Shown one piece after another: positions 9,020 to 17,457 of a stretch of 64,000 bases of DNA. How positions within the stretch are numbered: the first letter of the stretch is position 1; every line of letters begins with the position of its first letter. The translations under genes and the position numbers were made by a program. The DNA lies in NCBI GenBank assembly GCA_041751425.1, contig JBGSXL010000031.1, forward strand, positions 1 through 64,000, read 5' to 3'. The notes under the pieces are model-generated. The model ran no database searches, was not told the origin of the DNA, and saw nothing but the letters and a program-made list of their open reading frames with translations. Source of the DNA: JAVVEG01 sp041751425. Lineage in GTDB: Bacteria > Pseudomonadota > Gammaproteobacteria > Pseudomonadales > Pseudohongiellaceae.

Positions 9020-10321
9020 TTAACAATCCTTTGCCAATTTGATTCCTGAAAACATCCAGCGCTGCTGGGGCTGATAAAAATTTCGATAACTGGGTCGGTA
9101 GTGACCGACCGGTGTTGCGACGCAACCGCCACGCAATACAAACTGATTGCACATGAACTTGCCGTTGTACTCACCCAACATACCCAAATAGGGTTGGTAT
9201 CCGGGGTATGGCGAGTAGTGGCTGGCTGTCCAATACCAGACCTGATTGGCCGCTTGGTCGATACGATTGGGGTGTAGTAATCCGGGTTGCAGGGCGACGG
9301 TCTCGTCTTGTATCGTCAACCACCTTTCGAGCTCCGCCTCGACAGGAAGACGGCATCCCTTCCAGCGCGCAAAGGCATCGGCTTCGAAATAGCTGACATG
9401 CACGACTGGTTCGTGCTCAGACACTGGTCTTGCGCCATGCAGTGTGTAGTGGTGCCAGGAGGCATTTTCTTTGAACCAGTATAAGGGCGCCGTTATATTG
9501 TTATGTTGCACCCAGTCCCAACCCTGACTCAGCCACAACGAGTAGTCGGTATAACCGCCAGCATCAATGAATGCAATGTACTCGGCGCAACTAACGGTGT
9601 TATCACGGATCGCAAAATCGTACAAAAAGTGTTTGTGACGGGGACACTCATTGTCATAGGCAAATGCGTTGCCTTCGTAGCCGATTTCAACAAGTCCCGA
9701 TGAAAATTCCGACCAGCTCTCCGCAGTGGCCGGGGCCAACCAATGCGCCTGCGTATAGGCGGGCATAGAAGGATTCGTTCCCAGTATGCGCTTGATGTCC
9801 ATCAGCAGTAGTTCCTGGTGTTGCTGCTCGTGCTGCAGACCCACCGCCAATACAGTAAGCAGTTCTTTGTTTCCGCACTCCTTCCCAAGCAATGCCAGCA
9901 TGCGATCATCCACGGCCGCGCGATAAGCAATTATTTCTGCTACGGTAGGACGTGACAACTGGCCCCGTTCGCTCTGCAGACAGTGCTCGCCCGCAGACTT
10001 GTAGTAGGAATTAAATAGCCGGAAGAAATCTGAATTGTAGGGATGGTAGTCGGTGATGTATTGCTTCAGGACGGCCTCTTCAAAAAACCAGGTGGTATGT
10101 GCCAGATGCCACTTCGGCGGACTCACCTCGGCACAGGGCTGCACCACATAGTCCTCTGTCTGCAAAGGCGCACAGATTGCCAATGATTCAGTTCGCACTG
10201 ATCTGTATCGACTTTCAGCAATGCTGATGGCCGTGTCGATGCTCATCAAGGGAACCGGTTGCCTGACCATCCCAGTGGTCGAATCCAGATTATTAGTATT
10301 CCTGATAATAACATCTGTCAC
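9020..10321 (-). CDS. egtB: Ergothioneine biosynthesis protein EgtB
   Basis: 433 residues. The enzyme is a non-heme iron sulfoxide synthase joining hercynine to a thiol (gamma-glutamylcysteine or cysteine). The N-terminal DinB-like domain carries PPKWHLAHTTWFFE and the iron motif LQHEQQHQELLLMD (HxxxH). The C-terminal part is a formylglycine-generating/sulfatase-modifying fold (HVSYFEADAFARWKGCRLPV, NQFVLRGGCVATP). It sits 14 bases ahead of egtD in one operon. The start is uncertain: the longest frame begins with GTG at 10321 with no good ribosome site, and in-frame ATGs follow within 26 codons. Because egtA and egtC are absent here, direct use of cysteine is possible but not shown. Confidence 0.93.
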   Translation of the reverse strand: MTDVIIRNTNNLDSTTGMVRQPVPLMSIDTAISIAESRYRSVRTESLAICAPLQTEDYVVQPCAEVSPPKWHLAHTTWFFEEAVLKQYITDYHPYNSDFFRLFNSYYKSAGEHCLQSERGQLSRPTVAEIIAYRAAVDDRMLALLGKECGNKELLTVLAVGLQHEQQHQELLLMDIKRILGTNPSMPAYTQAHWLAPATAESWSEFSSGLVEIGYEGNAFAYDNECPRHKHFLYDFAIRDNTVSCAEYIAFIDAGGYTDYSLWLSQGWDWVQHNNITAPLYWFKENASWHHYTLHGARPVSEHEPVVHVSYFEADAFARWKGCRLPVEAELERWLTIQDETVALQPGLLHPNRIDQAANQVWYWTASHYSPYPGYQPYLGMLGEYNGKFMCNQFVLRGGCVATPVGHYRPSYRNFYQPQQRWMFSGIKLAKDC

Positions 10322-10495
10322 GGGGTTGCATCTGTAGTTGGATTTTGTGGAAATATCTGTATGTGAGAGTTTGTGATGAAATAATAGTTGCGAGGTCGCG
10401 TCTGTACGTTGTCACGCAGATAAAAAAGTCAACGCACTTACTACGCTAATAATTATTCGTAGCACTGCACAAAAAACTGTTGAAGTTTTCATAAG

Positions 10496-10847
10496 CTACT
10501 TTCTACTTTGCCAAAACCAGTTTCCCGTTAGCTCGACTTCCAGGGCGAAGCTCAGGAACGTTCGTATCAGCACAATAATTGCCAGCACGCCCACAGTCTC
10601 ATAGGTCAGCTCGACCGCCACCGTATGGATAATATCGCCGGCAACCAGAAACTCCAGACCGAGCAGGATCCCTCTTCCAAGGCGCTGGCGAGCTCTCTGA
10701 AAGAGGGCTACTGTCGCTTCCCTCTTCAGTAACTGCATTGCAACAAAAAAATCACGTATAGATAGCAACACCCGTGATGATGCTAATTCCGAGTGCCTCG
10801 ACGAGCGTTGCGCACCATTCTGCTATAGGCTTTAAAGTGTCAGGCAT
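10496..10847 (-). pseudogene. DUF1622 small membrane protein, frameshifted
   Basis: The C-terminal 80-90 codons read a DUF1622-type membrane protein (RQRLGRGILLGLEFLVAGDI, VLIRTFLSFALEVELTGNW). A plausible N-terminus (MPDTLKPIAEWCATLVEALG) starts at ATG 10847 but is one frame off and stops after 31 codons. Removing one base near the GGG at about 10768-10772 would join the two into a protein of about 116 residues, the size expected for the family. It is either a true one-base frameshift or a sequence error. The function of the family is unknown. It is isolated between egtB and the reductase gene. Confidence 0.65.
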
Positions 10848-10868
10848 ATTAAGGGCGCCTCCAAACCC

Positions 10869-11615
10869 TCAGCTTCGGTGTTCGGGATTTTCGTAATCAA
10901 ACCGGCACCCGGCCGACCACGCGTTACGATCATTGCCGTGGTTAGGCAGGCCGCCGGCATCCTTCAACATTCGCGCTGCGTGCAAGAGATTCCACGTCAT
11001 GATTGTTGTGTTGCGCTGGGTGAATTCATTGTCCAGGCCCACACCATCATCACCATAGCTCGGGCCCGGGCCGGCCTCGCCAATCCAGCCGCAGTCGGCT
11101 TGTGGCGGGATCAAATAACCCAGATGCGAGAGCGAATAGAGCACGTTCATCGCTACATGCTTTACCCCGTCTTCGTTGCCGGTGACCACGACACCTCCGG
11201 TCTTGCCGTAAAAGATGGATTGTCCCTTTTCGTTCAGAAGTCCCGACATCGCGTACAGGCGCTCAATCAGCAGGCGGCAGACCGAGGACTGCTCGCCCAG
11301 CCATATTGGCGTGCCGATCACCAGGATGTCGGCGGCCTTGATCTTTTGCCACAGGTCTGGCCAGTCGTCCTGGTCCCAGCCATGCTCGCGCATGTCTGGC
11401 TGTACGCCGAAGGCGATACGGTGGGCGGTGCCGCGTATGTCTTCAACGGCAACGCCATTCAGGCGCATGATCTCAGCGGAGGCACCCATCAGCAGCGCGG
11501 TGTGGGATGGCTGATCGGGCAGTTTCAGGGTGCAATTGAAAAAAGCAGCTCGGAGATCCGAAAAATCGGTGTCGTTCCGGTCGCACAGCGCGGCTTGTCG
11601 CTCAGTTAATTGCAT
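10869..11615 (-). CDS. Flavodoxin-fold NAD(P)H-dependent FMN reductase family protein
   Basis: 248 residues. The flavodoxin-like fold is indicated by the ADILVIGTPIWLGEQSSVCR loop, by the central KTGGVVVTGNEDGVKHVA segment that binds the isoalloxazine ring in this family, and by the downstream LGYLIPPQADCGWIG stretch. Members reduce quinones, azo compounds or FMN. The first 35 residues look atypical for the usual N-terminal phosphate loop: FNCTLK is present, but with DQP rather than a Ser/Thr-rich turn. It lies 36 bases after the sugar-dehydrogenase lipoprotein gene on the same strand, so the two may be cotranscribed. Substrate unknown. Confidence 0.75.
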   Translation of the reverse strand: MQLTERQAALCDRNDTDFSDLRAAFFNCTLKLPDQPSHTALLMGASAEIMRLNGVAVEDIRGTAHRIAFGVQPDMREHGWDQDDWPDLWQKIKAADILVIGTPIWLGEQSSVCRLLIERLYAMSGLLNEKGQSIFYGKTGGVVVTGNEDGVKHVAMNVLYSLSHLGYLIPPQADCGWIGEAGPGPSYGDDGVGLDNEFTQRNTTIMTWNLLHAARMLKDAGGLPNHGNDRNAWSAGCRFDYENPEHRS

Positions 11616-11651
11616 AGGTTTATCTCTGTTTGATAGGGTTCAGTGCGTAGG

Positions 11652-12983
11652 TCAACGGCCCGACAGGTCCCGCGCGGGTGTTACACGCCATACTGTGTTG
11701 CCAACGTCATCGGCGACCAGCAGCCCCCCACGCCCATCCAATGACACCCCCACAGGCCTCCCGCGCGCTTTGCCATCCGAGTCCACGAAGCCGGACAACA
11801 CCACCTGCATCGGGCCGCTTGGCCGACCGCCGGTGAACGGCACAAAGACAACTTCATAGCCAATCAGTGGCCGTCGGTTCCAGGAACCATGCAGGCCTAT
11901 GAACGCGCCTTCAGCAAAACCGGCTGCGCCGCTGTTATTGAAAGCCAGACCCAACGGTGCCACGTGCGCGCCAAGAGCGAAATCAGGCGCGACTGCGCGC
12001 GCCACCAGATCTGGTTGTTGCGGGCTCACGCGCTCATCCACGTGCTGACCATAGTAGCTGTAAGGCCAGCCGTAGAAAGCGTCCCGGCGGACTGAGGTCA
12101 AGTAGTCGGGCACCAGGTCACTGCCGAGCTCGTCGCGCTCATTGACAACTGCCCACAGAGCACCCGTATGTGGTTCCCAGTCCAGGCCGACAGGATTGCG
12201 CAGGCCCGAAGCAAATACCCGCGTGGTGCCAGTGACGGCATCGACTTCAAGTATCGCCGCACGCATGTGCTCTACTTCCATGCCGTTCTCAGCAATGTTG
12301 CTATTGGATCCGACGCCCACATAAAGGCGTGTGCCATCGGCACTGGCGAGCAGACTCTTGGTCCAGTGATGATTCAACTCGTCGCCCATGCCAGGTAGAT
12401 CGACAACCTTGACAGGGGAAATGCTGATGCTGGTATCACCACGTTGATAAGGCACTTTCACTAATTCATTGGCGTTGGCGACGTATAAAGTGTCTCCGAC
12501 CAGCACCATACCGAACGGCGAATGCAGATTCTGCAAAAACACGCTGCGCAATTCGGCCTTACCATCGCCATCACTGTCGCGCAACAAGGTGATGCGGTTG
12601 GCGCTCGGCACTCCGGCCCCGGCCCGCTTCATGACCAGTTTCATCACCCAGCCTTTAATGCCATCTATGCCACTCTTACCCGGCGGTGCGTTGGTCTCTG
12701 CGACCAGTACGTCACCATTTGGCAGTACGTATAGCCAGCGTGGGTGGTCAAGGCTCTCGGCAAACGCTGTCACCTGCAAATCCGTGGCCGGAGTCGGGCT
12801 TGCCCCGTTTGTCCACCCTACCGCCGTCGCGATATGGACTGTGGGCAGCAGACCGGTGTTGGGCGGCGGCAATACCGGATCAGCACCGGTCCCGGCGTGC
12901 GCGGGCAGTTGTGCACGCTCAGCGCAAGCGGTGACAAGAGCAAGCACGGTCACCATCTTTAAAATCAGAGCTGTTTTTTTCAA
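11652..12983 (-). CDS. PQQ-dependent sugar/sorbosone dehydrogenase-like lipoprotein
   Basis: 443 residues. A lipoprotein signal peptide ends at C20 (LALVTAC), predicting a lipid-anchored periplasmic protein. The mature part is a six-bladed beta-propeller of the soluble glucose dehydrogenase/L-sorbosone dehydrogenase type: DHPRWLYVLPNGDVLVAE, HSPFGMVLVGDTLYVAN, ASGLRNPVGLDWEP, HGSWNRRPLIGYEV and GLLVADDVGNTVWRVTP. Members bind PQQ and calcium and oxidise sugars or aldehydes. No PQQ synthesis genes lie nearby, so the cofactor must come from elsewhere or be scavenged. A second gene of this fold is at 27494-28939. Confidence 0.82.
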   Translation of the reverse strand: MKKTALILKMVTVLALVTACAERAQLPAHAGTGADPVLPPPNTGLLPTVHIATAVGWTNGASPTPATDLQVTAFAESLDHPRWLYVLPNGDVLVAETNAPPGKSGIDGIKGWVMKLVMKRAGAGVPSANRITLLRDSDGDGKAELRSVFLQNLHSPFGMVLVGDTLYVANANELVKVPYQRGDTSISISPVKVVDLPGMGDELNHHWTKSLLASADGTRLYVGVGSNSNIAENGMEVEHMRAAILEVDAVTGTTRVFASGLRNPVGLDWEPHTGALWAVVNERDELGSDLVPDYLTSVRRDAFYGWPYSYYGQHVDERVSPQQPDLVARAVAPDFALGAHVAPLGLAFNNSGAAGFAEGAFIGLHGSWNRRPLIGYEVVFVPFTGGRPSGPMQVVLSGFVDSDGKARGRPVGVSLDGRGGLLVADDVGNTVWRVTPARDLSGR

Positions 12984-13050
12984 AGAAGTAGTCCCTTTGT
13001 TGGATTGGTGCGAACGGGATCGACCACCGTTGCAGATTTATTGTAGGTGT

Positions 13051-13602
13051 TCATCGTTGGGTCCTGGGGGTCTGGGGGTTGGATTCGTTCTGCCGGACAG
13101 GATGCAAGCCGTCAGCCGTCTTTCCCATAAACGACTTCCGCGCGACTGAAACATAGACCCATCCCAGCACCGCGCCATAGACGACATGGGCGAGGATTGA
13201 AACCCAGTGACGTGCCATGGCGAACCAGGGAAATATCGCTGTCATGCCATAGAAACTGATCAGGTACACGACAAGGCCGAATACGGCACCCAAGCCAATC
13301 ACCATTCCAAAATCACGACCTCGGGCGATGAACGCAAACACGAACGCGAGAATCACTGACAGCCCGAAGTGAATCAGCATCGCAACCATCATGATGACAG
13401 CATCGAAGGTTGCGGGCGGCGGTAACACGCCTTCGCCCATGCCCATGGCGGCAATCATACGCGGAGGACCCCAAGGGCTGCCCCCCATGAAAACGGGCAC
13501 CATGATCATTTCCAGCATCATGAATACGGCACCGGCGATTAAGGCGGCCCAGAGTGCGGCTTTGGTGCTGATTTGAGGTGCAATTGCATCACGGTCGTTC
13601 AT
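13051..13602 (-). CDS. Four-helix membrane protein of unknown function
   Basis: 183 residues with about four membrane segments (ALWAALIAGAVFMMLEMIMV, VIMMVAMLIHFGLSVILAFV, FGMVIGLGAVFGLVVYLISF and WVSILAHVVYGAVLGWVYVS). The first loop is rich in Met, Gly and Pro (GGSPWGPPRM, MGMGEGVLPPP). The polar C-terminal tail is probably cytoplasmic. ATG at 13602 follows AAGGAG at seven bases, so the longer frame to 13641 is rejected. I do not recognise a characterised family. It starts divergently from the isochorismatase-peroxiredoxin operon, and a 268-base spacer between them should hold both promoters. Confidence 0.8.
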   Translation of the reverse strand: MNDRDAIAPQISTKAALWAALIAGAVFMMLEMIMVPVFMGGSPWGPPRMIAAMGMGEGVLPPPATFDAVIMMVAMLIHFGLSVILAFVFAFIARGRDFGMVIGLGAVFGLVVYLISFYGMTAIFPWFAMARHWVSILAHVVYGAVLGWVYVSVARKSFMGKTADGLHPVRQNESNPQTPRTQR

Positions 13603-13870
13603 GTTCAGGCTCCTTGTTTTGGAGAGGAAATTCTGTTGCAACTGCGCAGTGTGGCTACTGAGTGAGTTTCGACGACAAAAAGCAAGACAGTCTGTGCGTT
13701 GTAAAACATACCCGACAATAAATGGACAAATAGTTCGTCATAACGCCTTTTCAGAATATACTGGATACTATGTGCGATAGCCCACCGACAACCTACCTCA
13801 CCGACAGTTCCAATAATTGTCTTTTTCTGACTGGCGCGAGCCGAGCATTCAACAACATTGGAGAAACCCC

Positions 13871-14914
13871 ATGAGCCAAGACCACAGCAGAAACGAGGCA
13901 CCCGAGCGCGCCACCTATCTTTCCAAAAACGAGTATGGATTGGGCTTCCCACTGGACCGGACCGCACTTCTGGTGATCGATCCGGTAAACGACTTTCTTT
14001 CCGAGGGCGGCGCAGCCTGGGATCTCACCAAGAACACTCTCAAGCTACATGATGTGATTGGCAACCTGCGCCGCGCCATCGACGGCGCCCGCGAGAAAAA
14101 AGTGCCGGTAATCTTTGGCCCAATGGCCTACACGGAGGAAGACTACGCCGACGAGGAGCTGCAAAGAAAAACCGGTATCAACCGGATCATGTTCGAGCGC
14201 AAGATGTTTCTGGCGGGCAGCTGGGGTGCCGACTTTCATCCCGAGCTGCAACCACTCGCAGATGATATCATCCTGCTGCCGCACAAGGGCACCGACGTGT
14301 TCGAAACCGATCTACCTGACCATCTAGAGCGTCTGGGCATCACCCACCTGGTGATCGCCGGCATGACGGCGAATCTATGCTGCGGGAGCACCGGGCGACG
14401 CGCCGGAGAGATCGGCTATGACGTCACGTTTCTCTCAGACGCCATTGGCTCGGAAAACGTCCCAAGCTACGAGGCTTCGGTGACACTCAACTTCCCGCTG
14501 GTCGGCAACGGCGTGATGGAGGTGAACGAATTCCTCGCTGCGCTCTATGCGTCAGCGGCGGGACAGGTTCAATCCGGCGACACGGTACGCGGGTCTGACC
14601 ATATGGAGATCGGCGAAGTGAAAGACGTCGTCGCGGCGGAGAACGAGACCCCGGCCTACATGATCGTACCGCGCGGCATGATCTTTCCTACCGACACCTA
14701 CATCCCACTTGACGCTGTGGTCAGACGCTCAGGCGATCAGGTCTTTGTGAACGTACCGAAACTCGTGGTTGGCGAGATGCCGTGGGACGAGCCGCCCACA
14801 AAGAACAAACACAGAGAGAAGTACGGGCTGCCAGCGGCGCAAGTGAAAAATCTTTATGGCTCGCACTCGCCTGACGCGCATGACGCGCATGATGATAAGA
14901 GGAAACAACTATGA
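13871..14914 (+). CDS. Isochorismatase-family cysteine hydrolase with C-terminal extension
   Basis: 347 residues. Residues about 28-225 are a cysteine hydrolase of the isochorismatase/nicotinamidase fold, with the triad visible as D37 (LLVIDPVND), K139 (LLPHKGTD) and C170 (GMTANLC). A C-terminal part of about 110 residues (ETPAYMIVPRGMIFPTDTYI, GDQVFVNVPKLVVGEMPWDE) resembles a PRC-barrel-like module, which is unusual for the family. ATG at 13871 has GGAGA eight bases upstream; the longer frame to 13817 lacks support. The stop overlaps the peroxiredoxin start as ATGA, indicating a coupled two-gene operon. Substrate unknown. Confidence 0.85.
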   Translation: MSQDHSRNEAPERATYLSKNEYGLGFPLDRTALLVIDPVNDFLSEGGAAWDLTKNTLKLHDVIGNLRRAIDGAREKKVPVIFGPMAYTEEDYADEELQRKTGINRIMFERKMFLAGSWGADFHPELQPLADDIILLPHKGTDVFETDLPDHLERLGITHLVIAGMTANLCCGSTGRRAGEIGYDVTFLSDAIGSENVPSYEASVTLNFPLVGNGVMEVNEFLAALYASAAGQVQSGDTVRGSDHMEIGEVKDVVAAENETPAYMIVPRGMIFPTDTYIPLDAVVRRSGDQVFVNVPKLVVGEMPWDEPPTKNKHREKYGLPAAQVKNLYGSHSPDAHDAHDDKRKQL

Positions 14915-15432
14915 CAGACAAACTAAAATCCGGAAAACGGCTCCCTGATATCACCGTGCCACAGTTGGGTGGCGGCGAATTGCGCCTCGGTTTTCCCGTG
15001 GACGATCACGACTGGCAGATGGTGGTTGTCTATCGCGGCAAGCATTGCCCAATCTGCAAGACCTACCTCACCGAACTCGAGCGCATGGCGCCCGAATTCG
15101 CTAAGACAGGTGTCGGTATCATCGCTATATCCAGTGATCCGGAAGATCGTGCCCGCAGTTTCACAGAAGAGATCGGGGTATCGTTCCCGATTGGTTACGA
15201 CCTGACAGTGGATCAGATGCGAACACTCGGCCTCTATGTCTCAGAACCTCGCTCCGCGAAGGAAACCGACCGTCCCTTCGCCGAGCCGGGCGTGTTCGTG
15301 ATCAATGCCGACGGACTGCTTCAGGTTGTGGACATCTCGAACGCGCCGTTCGCCCGACCGGACCTGGCCGGTCTAGCAAAAGGGCTGAAATACATCCGCG
15401 ACAACGATTATCCGATCCGCGGATCTTCCTGA
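14911..15432 (+). CDS. Peroxiredoxin-like (AhpC/TSA) protein
   Basis: 173 residues of the thioredoxin-fold peroxiredoxin-like family. The active site is C46-P-I-C49 in YRGKHCPICKTYL, a CxxC arrangement rather than the classical TxxC of typical peroxiredoxins, so a disulfide reductase or atypical peroxidase role is possible. Other conserved parts are KTGVGIIAISSDPEDRA and GVFVINADG. Translation is coupled to the isochorismatase-like gene by a four-base overlap. A GC-rich inverted repeat follows the stop, facing a convergent membrane-protein gene. Confidence 0.87.
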   Translation: MTDKLKSGKRLPDITVPQLGGGELRLGFPVDDHDWQMVVVYRGKHCPICKTYLTELERMAPEFAKTGVGIIAISSDPEDRARSFTEEIGVSFPIGYDLTVDQMRTLGLYVSEPRSAKETDRPFAEPGVFVINADGLLQVVDISNAPFARPDLAGLAKGLKYIRDNDYPIRGSS

Positions 15433-15433
15433 T

Positions 15434-15470
15434 AACCTAGCTGGGGCCGCTCGGCCCAACAGGGTAACCC
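15434..15470. terminator. Possible hairpin between convergent genes
   Basis: The stretch after the peroxiredoxin stop contains TGGGGCCGCTCGGCCCAA, able to form a GGGCC/GGCCC stem. It lacks a T-run on either side, so it is at best a weak terminator candidate between the convergent genes. Confidence 0.3.
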
Positions 15471-15473
15471 AGA

Positions 15474-15851
15474 TCAAGTGCTGTTACGCTGGGTGAAGTA
15501 TTTCCATACATCTACAACATCGAATACCAGTGAGATCACGATTGAAACAGTCAAAATCACCAAATAGATTTGGAATCCGTCCTCAGCTGCAGGAATACCG
15601 ATCACAATATAGAGGAGCAGTGGGATCCAGAAGATGTGTCCCAACCCCAGAATTTTTTCGAATCCGAATCGTGAATACAGTGCCATCATCAACATCGCTG
15701 AGGACATGAAAGTAATAAAAACCACTTTTGCTAACAATTCGTGCCAGTACCACACGCTGGTCAGATTGATTACCATCAAATAAAAAACCCAAACGATTAT
15801 CCAGGTTGGTTGTTGCATTAATTCAACAGGGAATCTGAAAGGATTTCTCAT
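15474..15851 (-). CDS. Small membrane protein of unknown function
   Basis: 125 residues with four predicted membrane helices (TWIIVWVFYLMVINLTSVWY, VVFITFMSSAMLMMALYSRF, FWIPLLLYIVIGIPA and YLVILTVSIVISLVFDVVDV). No enzyme motif is visible and I do not recognise the family. It is on the same strand as, and 71 bases after, the DoxX-like gene. It may be the last member of the ECF sigma/anti-sigma/DoxX operon, though the gap is large enough for its own promoter. Confidence 0.75.
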   Translation of the reverse strand: MRNPFRFPVELMQQPTWIIVWVFYLMVINLTSVWYWHELLAKVVFITFMSSAMLMMALYSRFGFEKILGLGHIFWIPLLLYIVIGIPAAEDGFQIYLVILTVSIVISLVFDVVDVWKYFTQRNST

Positions 15852-15921
15852 AGTTTGAATTCCAGACGGAGAAGTTGATGGACTTGACCTGGATAACGAT
15901 GCACACAGAGCGGGTCAGTAT

Positions 15922-16326
15922 TTACTTCTGACGGTCATCTATAGTCCAGCGGGTATCCAGATCCCTGAGCATATATAGCGCGATACAAGCCGCCAGCATG
16001 GGCCAAGCGGCGAAGAAAAGCAGATTGTTGAAAGCATCCAGATACTGCTGCCAGGAGGACAATGTCGAAATGCTGTGCAATACCAGCACGATTCCATAGC
16101 TGAAACGTTTCAGGAAACCGGCAACGAAAGCGAGCACCACCAGCAACTGCAAGAAACCTATGATCATGAATGCGGTACTTGAAAGCCCACCGATGCCGTA
16201 AAAGTTTTCAAATACAGCACCGCTATGCTGGGGATTGATGAACTTGTCCAATGTCCACATGATCATCACAATAAAAACACCTAGGCGCAGTAGCAGTAAA
16301 GCATTGGCGATGCGTTGTTGTTCCAT
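15922..16326 (-). CDS. DoxX-like membrane protein
   Basis: 134 residues with four membrane helices. The first helix carries the DoxX-like pattern RLGVFIVMIMWTLDKFINP and is followed by a loop with FYGIGGLSS. DoxX-family proteins are membrane proteins often linked to thiol or oxidative-stress functions, but the reaction is not fixed. ATG at 16326 has GAGG nine bases upstream; the frame also opens with TTG six bases earlier. It sits 71 bases downstream of the anti-sigma factor gene and is the likely target and partner of that sigma operon. Confidence 0.75.
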   Translation of the reverse strand: MEQQRIANALLLLRLGVFIVMIMWTLDKFINPQHSGAVFENFYGIGGLSSTAFMIIGFLQLLVVLAFVAGFLKRFSYGIVLVLHSISTLSSWQQYLDAFNNLLFFAAWPMLAACIALYMLRDLDTRWTIDDRQK

Positions 16327-16397
16327 GATCAATTACCTCGTTGTTGTAGTTATTGAAATCGGATCAAATATCCTTGGCGTTATTGATAGAGCGTAGC

Positions 16398-16649
16398 CTA
16401 ATCTTTCTTATGTATTGAACTATTTTCCTTTTGCAACACGTTTTCTACGATGTCCTCGGCGTTTTCATCACTGAGTGTCTCCGGGGGCTGTTCATTGACC
16501 AAATTGATAACAAGTCTGAGCTTATGCACAAAACCTGAGCAATGTTTGCACATGGCCAGGTGGAAACCCATTGCCATAGTTTTATGCCAGGGCAATTCCT
16601 TATCAATGTAATCGTTTGCCAGTTCGGCAACTTCACGACACTTCAGCAT
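16398..16649 (-). CDS. Zinc-finger anti-sigma factor (zf-HC2 type)
   Basis: 83 residues with the zinc anti-sigma motif H30-xxx-C34-xx-C37 (HLAMCKHC) near the N-terminus and no membrane helix, so it is a soluble zinc anti-sigma domain protein. Its start overlaps the end of the ECF sigma gene by seven bases (16643-16649), a typical coupled sigma/anti-sigma pair. Family knowledge suggests it binds and holds the sigma factor until a signal, often redox or metal, releases it. A DoxX-like gene next to it fits a redox signal, which is inference. Confidence 0.88.
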   Translation of the reverse strand: MLKCREVAELANDYIDKELPWHKTMAMGFHLAMCKHCSGFVHKLRLVINLVNEQPPETLSDENAEDIVENVLQKENSSIHKKD

Positions 16650-17260
16650 TCACCTGACTCCAGATAGGTGTTTATAGTTGCAAACAGCTTTAACCGGGCA
16701 CGATGGAGCAGCACCCTGGCATTGGAGTGACTGATGTCAAGAATGTTACAGACATCAGCCGCCTCCAGCTGCTGAACATCGCGCAACATCAGGACAGCTC
16801 GCTGCTGCACTGGCATGCTGGACATCGCTATATCTATTTGCTGCTGAAGTTCCTGCTGCTCCATCAAGGCTGCTGCACTCCCGGTTCCCCAATCGCCGAG
16901 CTGATTTGCCCATTTTCCTGTGGGAGTGAAACGATCAGCATCCAGAAAACCTTCATCATCCGGATCGGTATTAAAACCGGTGTCCATGGACACCAATCGT
17001 CTTTCCTTGCGCAAGCGAGAGGTTGCTGTGTTCTTCACAATAGTAATCAACCAGGTGGAAATTGCCGAACGACCCTGGAATTCTGGCAAGGCTTTGTAAG
17101 CCGCCAACCAGCTATCCTGTACAACTTCCTCCGCCCAGGTGTCTCCAACGATTGCCCTCGCGATTAACACCAATCTCTGATGATAACGCACCACCAGGGA
17201 TTTGAATGCGGCATGATCCTGCTGTCGCAGTTTGTCCAGATCAGGAGCTAAGGGTTTCAT
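16643..17260 (-). CDS. ECF-family RNA polymerase sigma factor
   Basis: 205 residues with sigma region 2 (AFKSLVVRYHQRLVLIARAI, EEVVQDSWLAAYKALPEFQG, ISTWLITIVKNTATSRLRKE) and region 4 (MPVQQRAVLMLRDVQQLEAA, HSNARVLLHRARLKLF), joined by a linker with Asp- and Gly-rich text. ATG at 17260 begins conserved text; the frame opens upstream to 17290 without better support. It is first of a probable operon with the anti-sigma, DoxX-like and possibly the small membrane gene. The 197-base divergent region towards the AraC-type gene holds a perfect 14-bp palindrome. Confidence 0.92.
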   Translation of the reverse strand: MKPLAPDLDKLRQQDHAAFKSLVVRYHQRLVLIARAIVGDTWAEEVVQDSWLAAYKALPEFQGRSAISTWLITIVKNTATSRLRKERRLVSMDTGFNTDPDDEGFLDADRFTPTGKWANQLGDWGTGSAAALMEQQELQQQIDIAMSSMPVQQRAVLMLRDVQQLEAADVCNILDISHSNARVLLHRARLKLFATINTYLESGEC

Positions 17261-17348
17261 TGTTGACCTTATCGCGGACTCAGGAGGCAAGGATTTTCAA
17301 TATTTGTGGGAACGTGCAATCGGACATAAAAATCTACTCTGTGACATG

Positions 17349-17362
17349 ATGAACTAGTTCAT
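17349..17362. promoter_or_regulatory. 14-bp perfect palindrome in divergent promoter region
   Basis: ATGAACTAGTTCAT is its own reverse complement. It lies between the ECF sigma gene (start 17260, minus) and the AraC-type gene (start 17458, plus), about 90 bases from each start. That is a good position for an operator of either regulator. No binding evidence exists. Confidence 0.4.
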
Positions 17363-17457
17363 ATGATACTGGGCAAGGAGGCTAATGCTGGTATCATCAA
17401 GTCCAATTTTTATGCTCAAGCGTACAGATTTCGTCATTACTTAAGGAATCAAACAAT

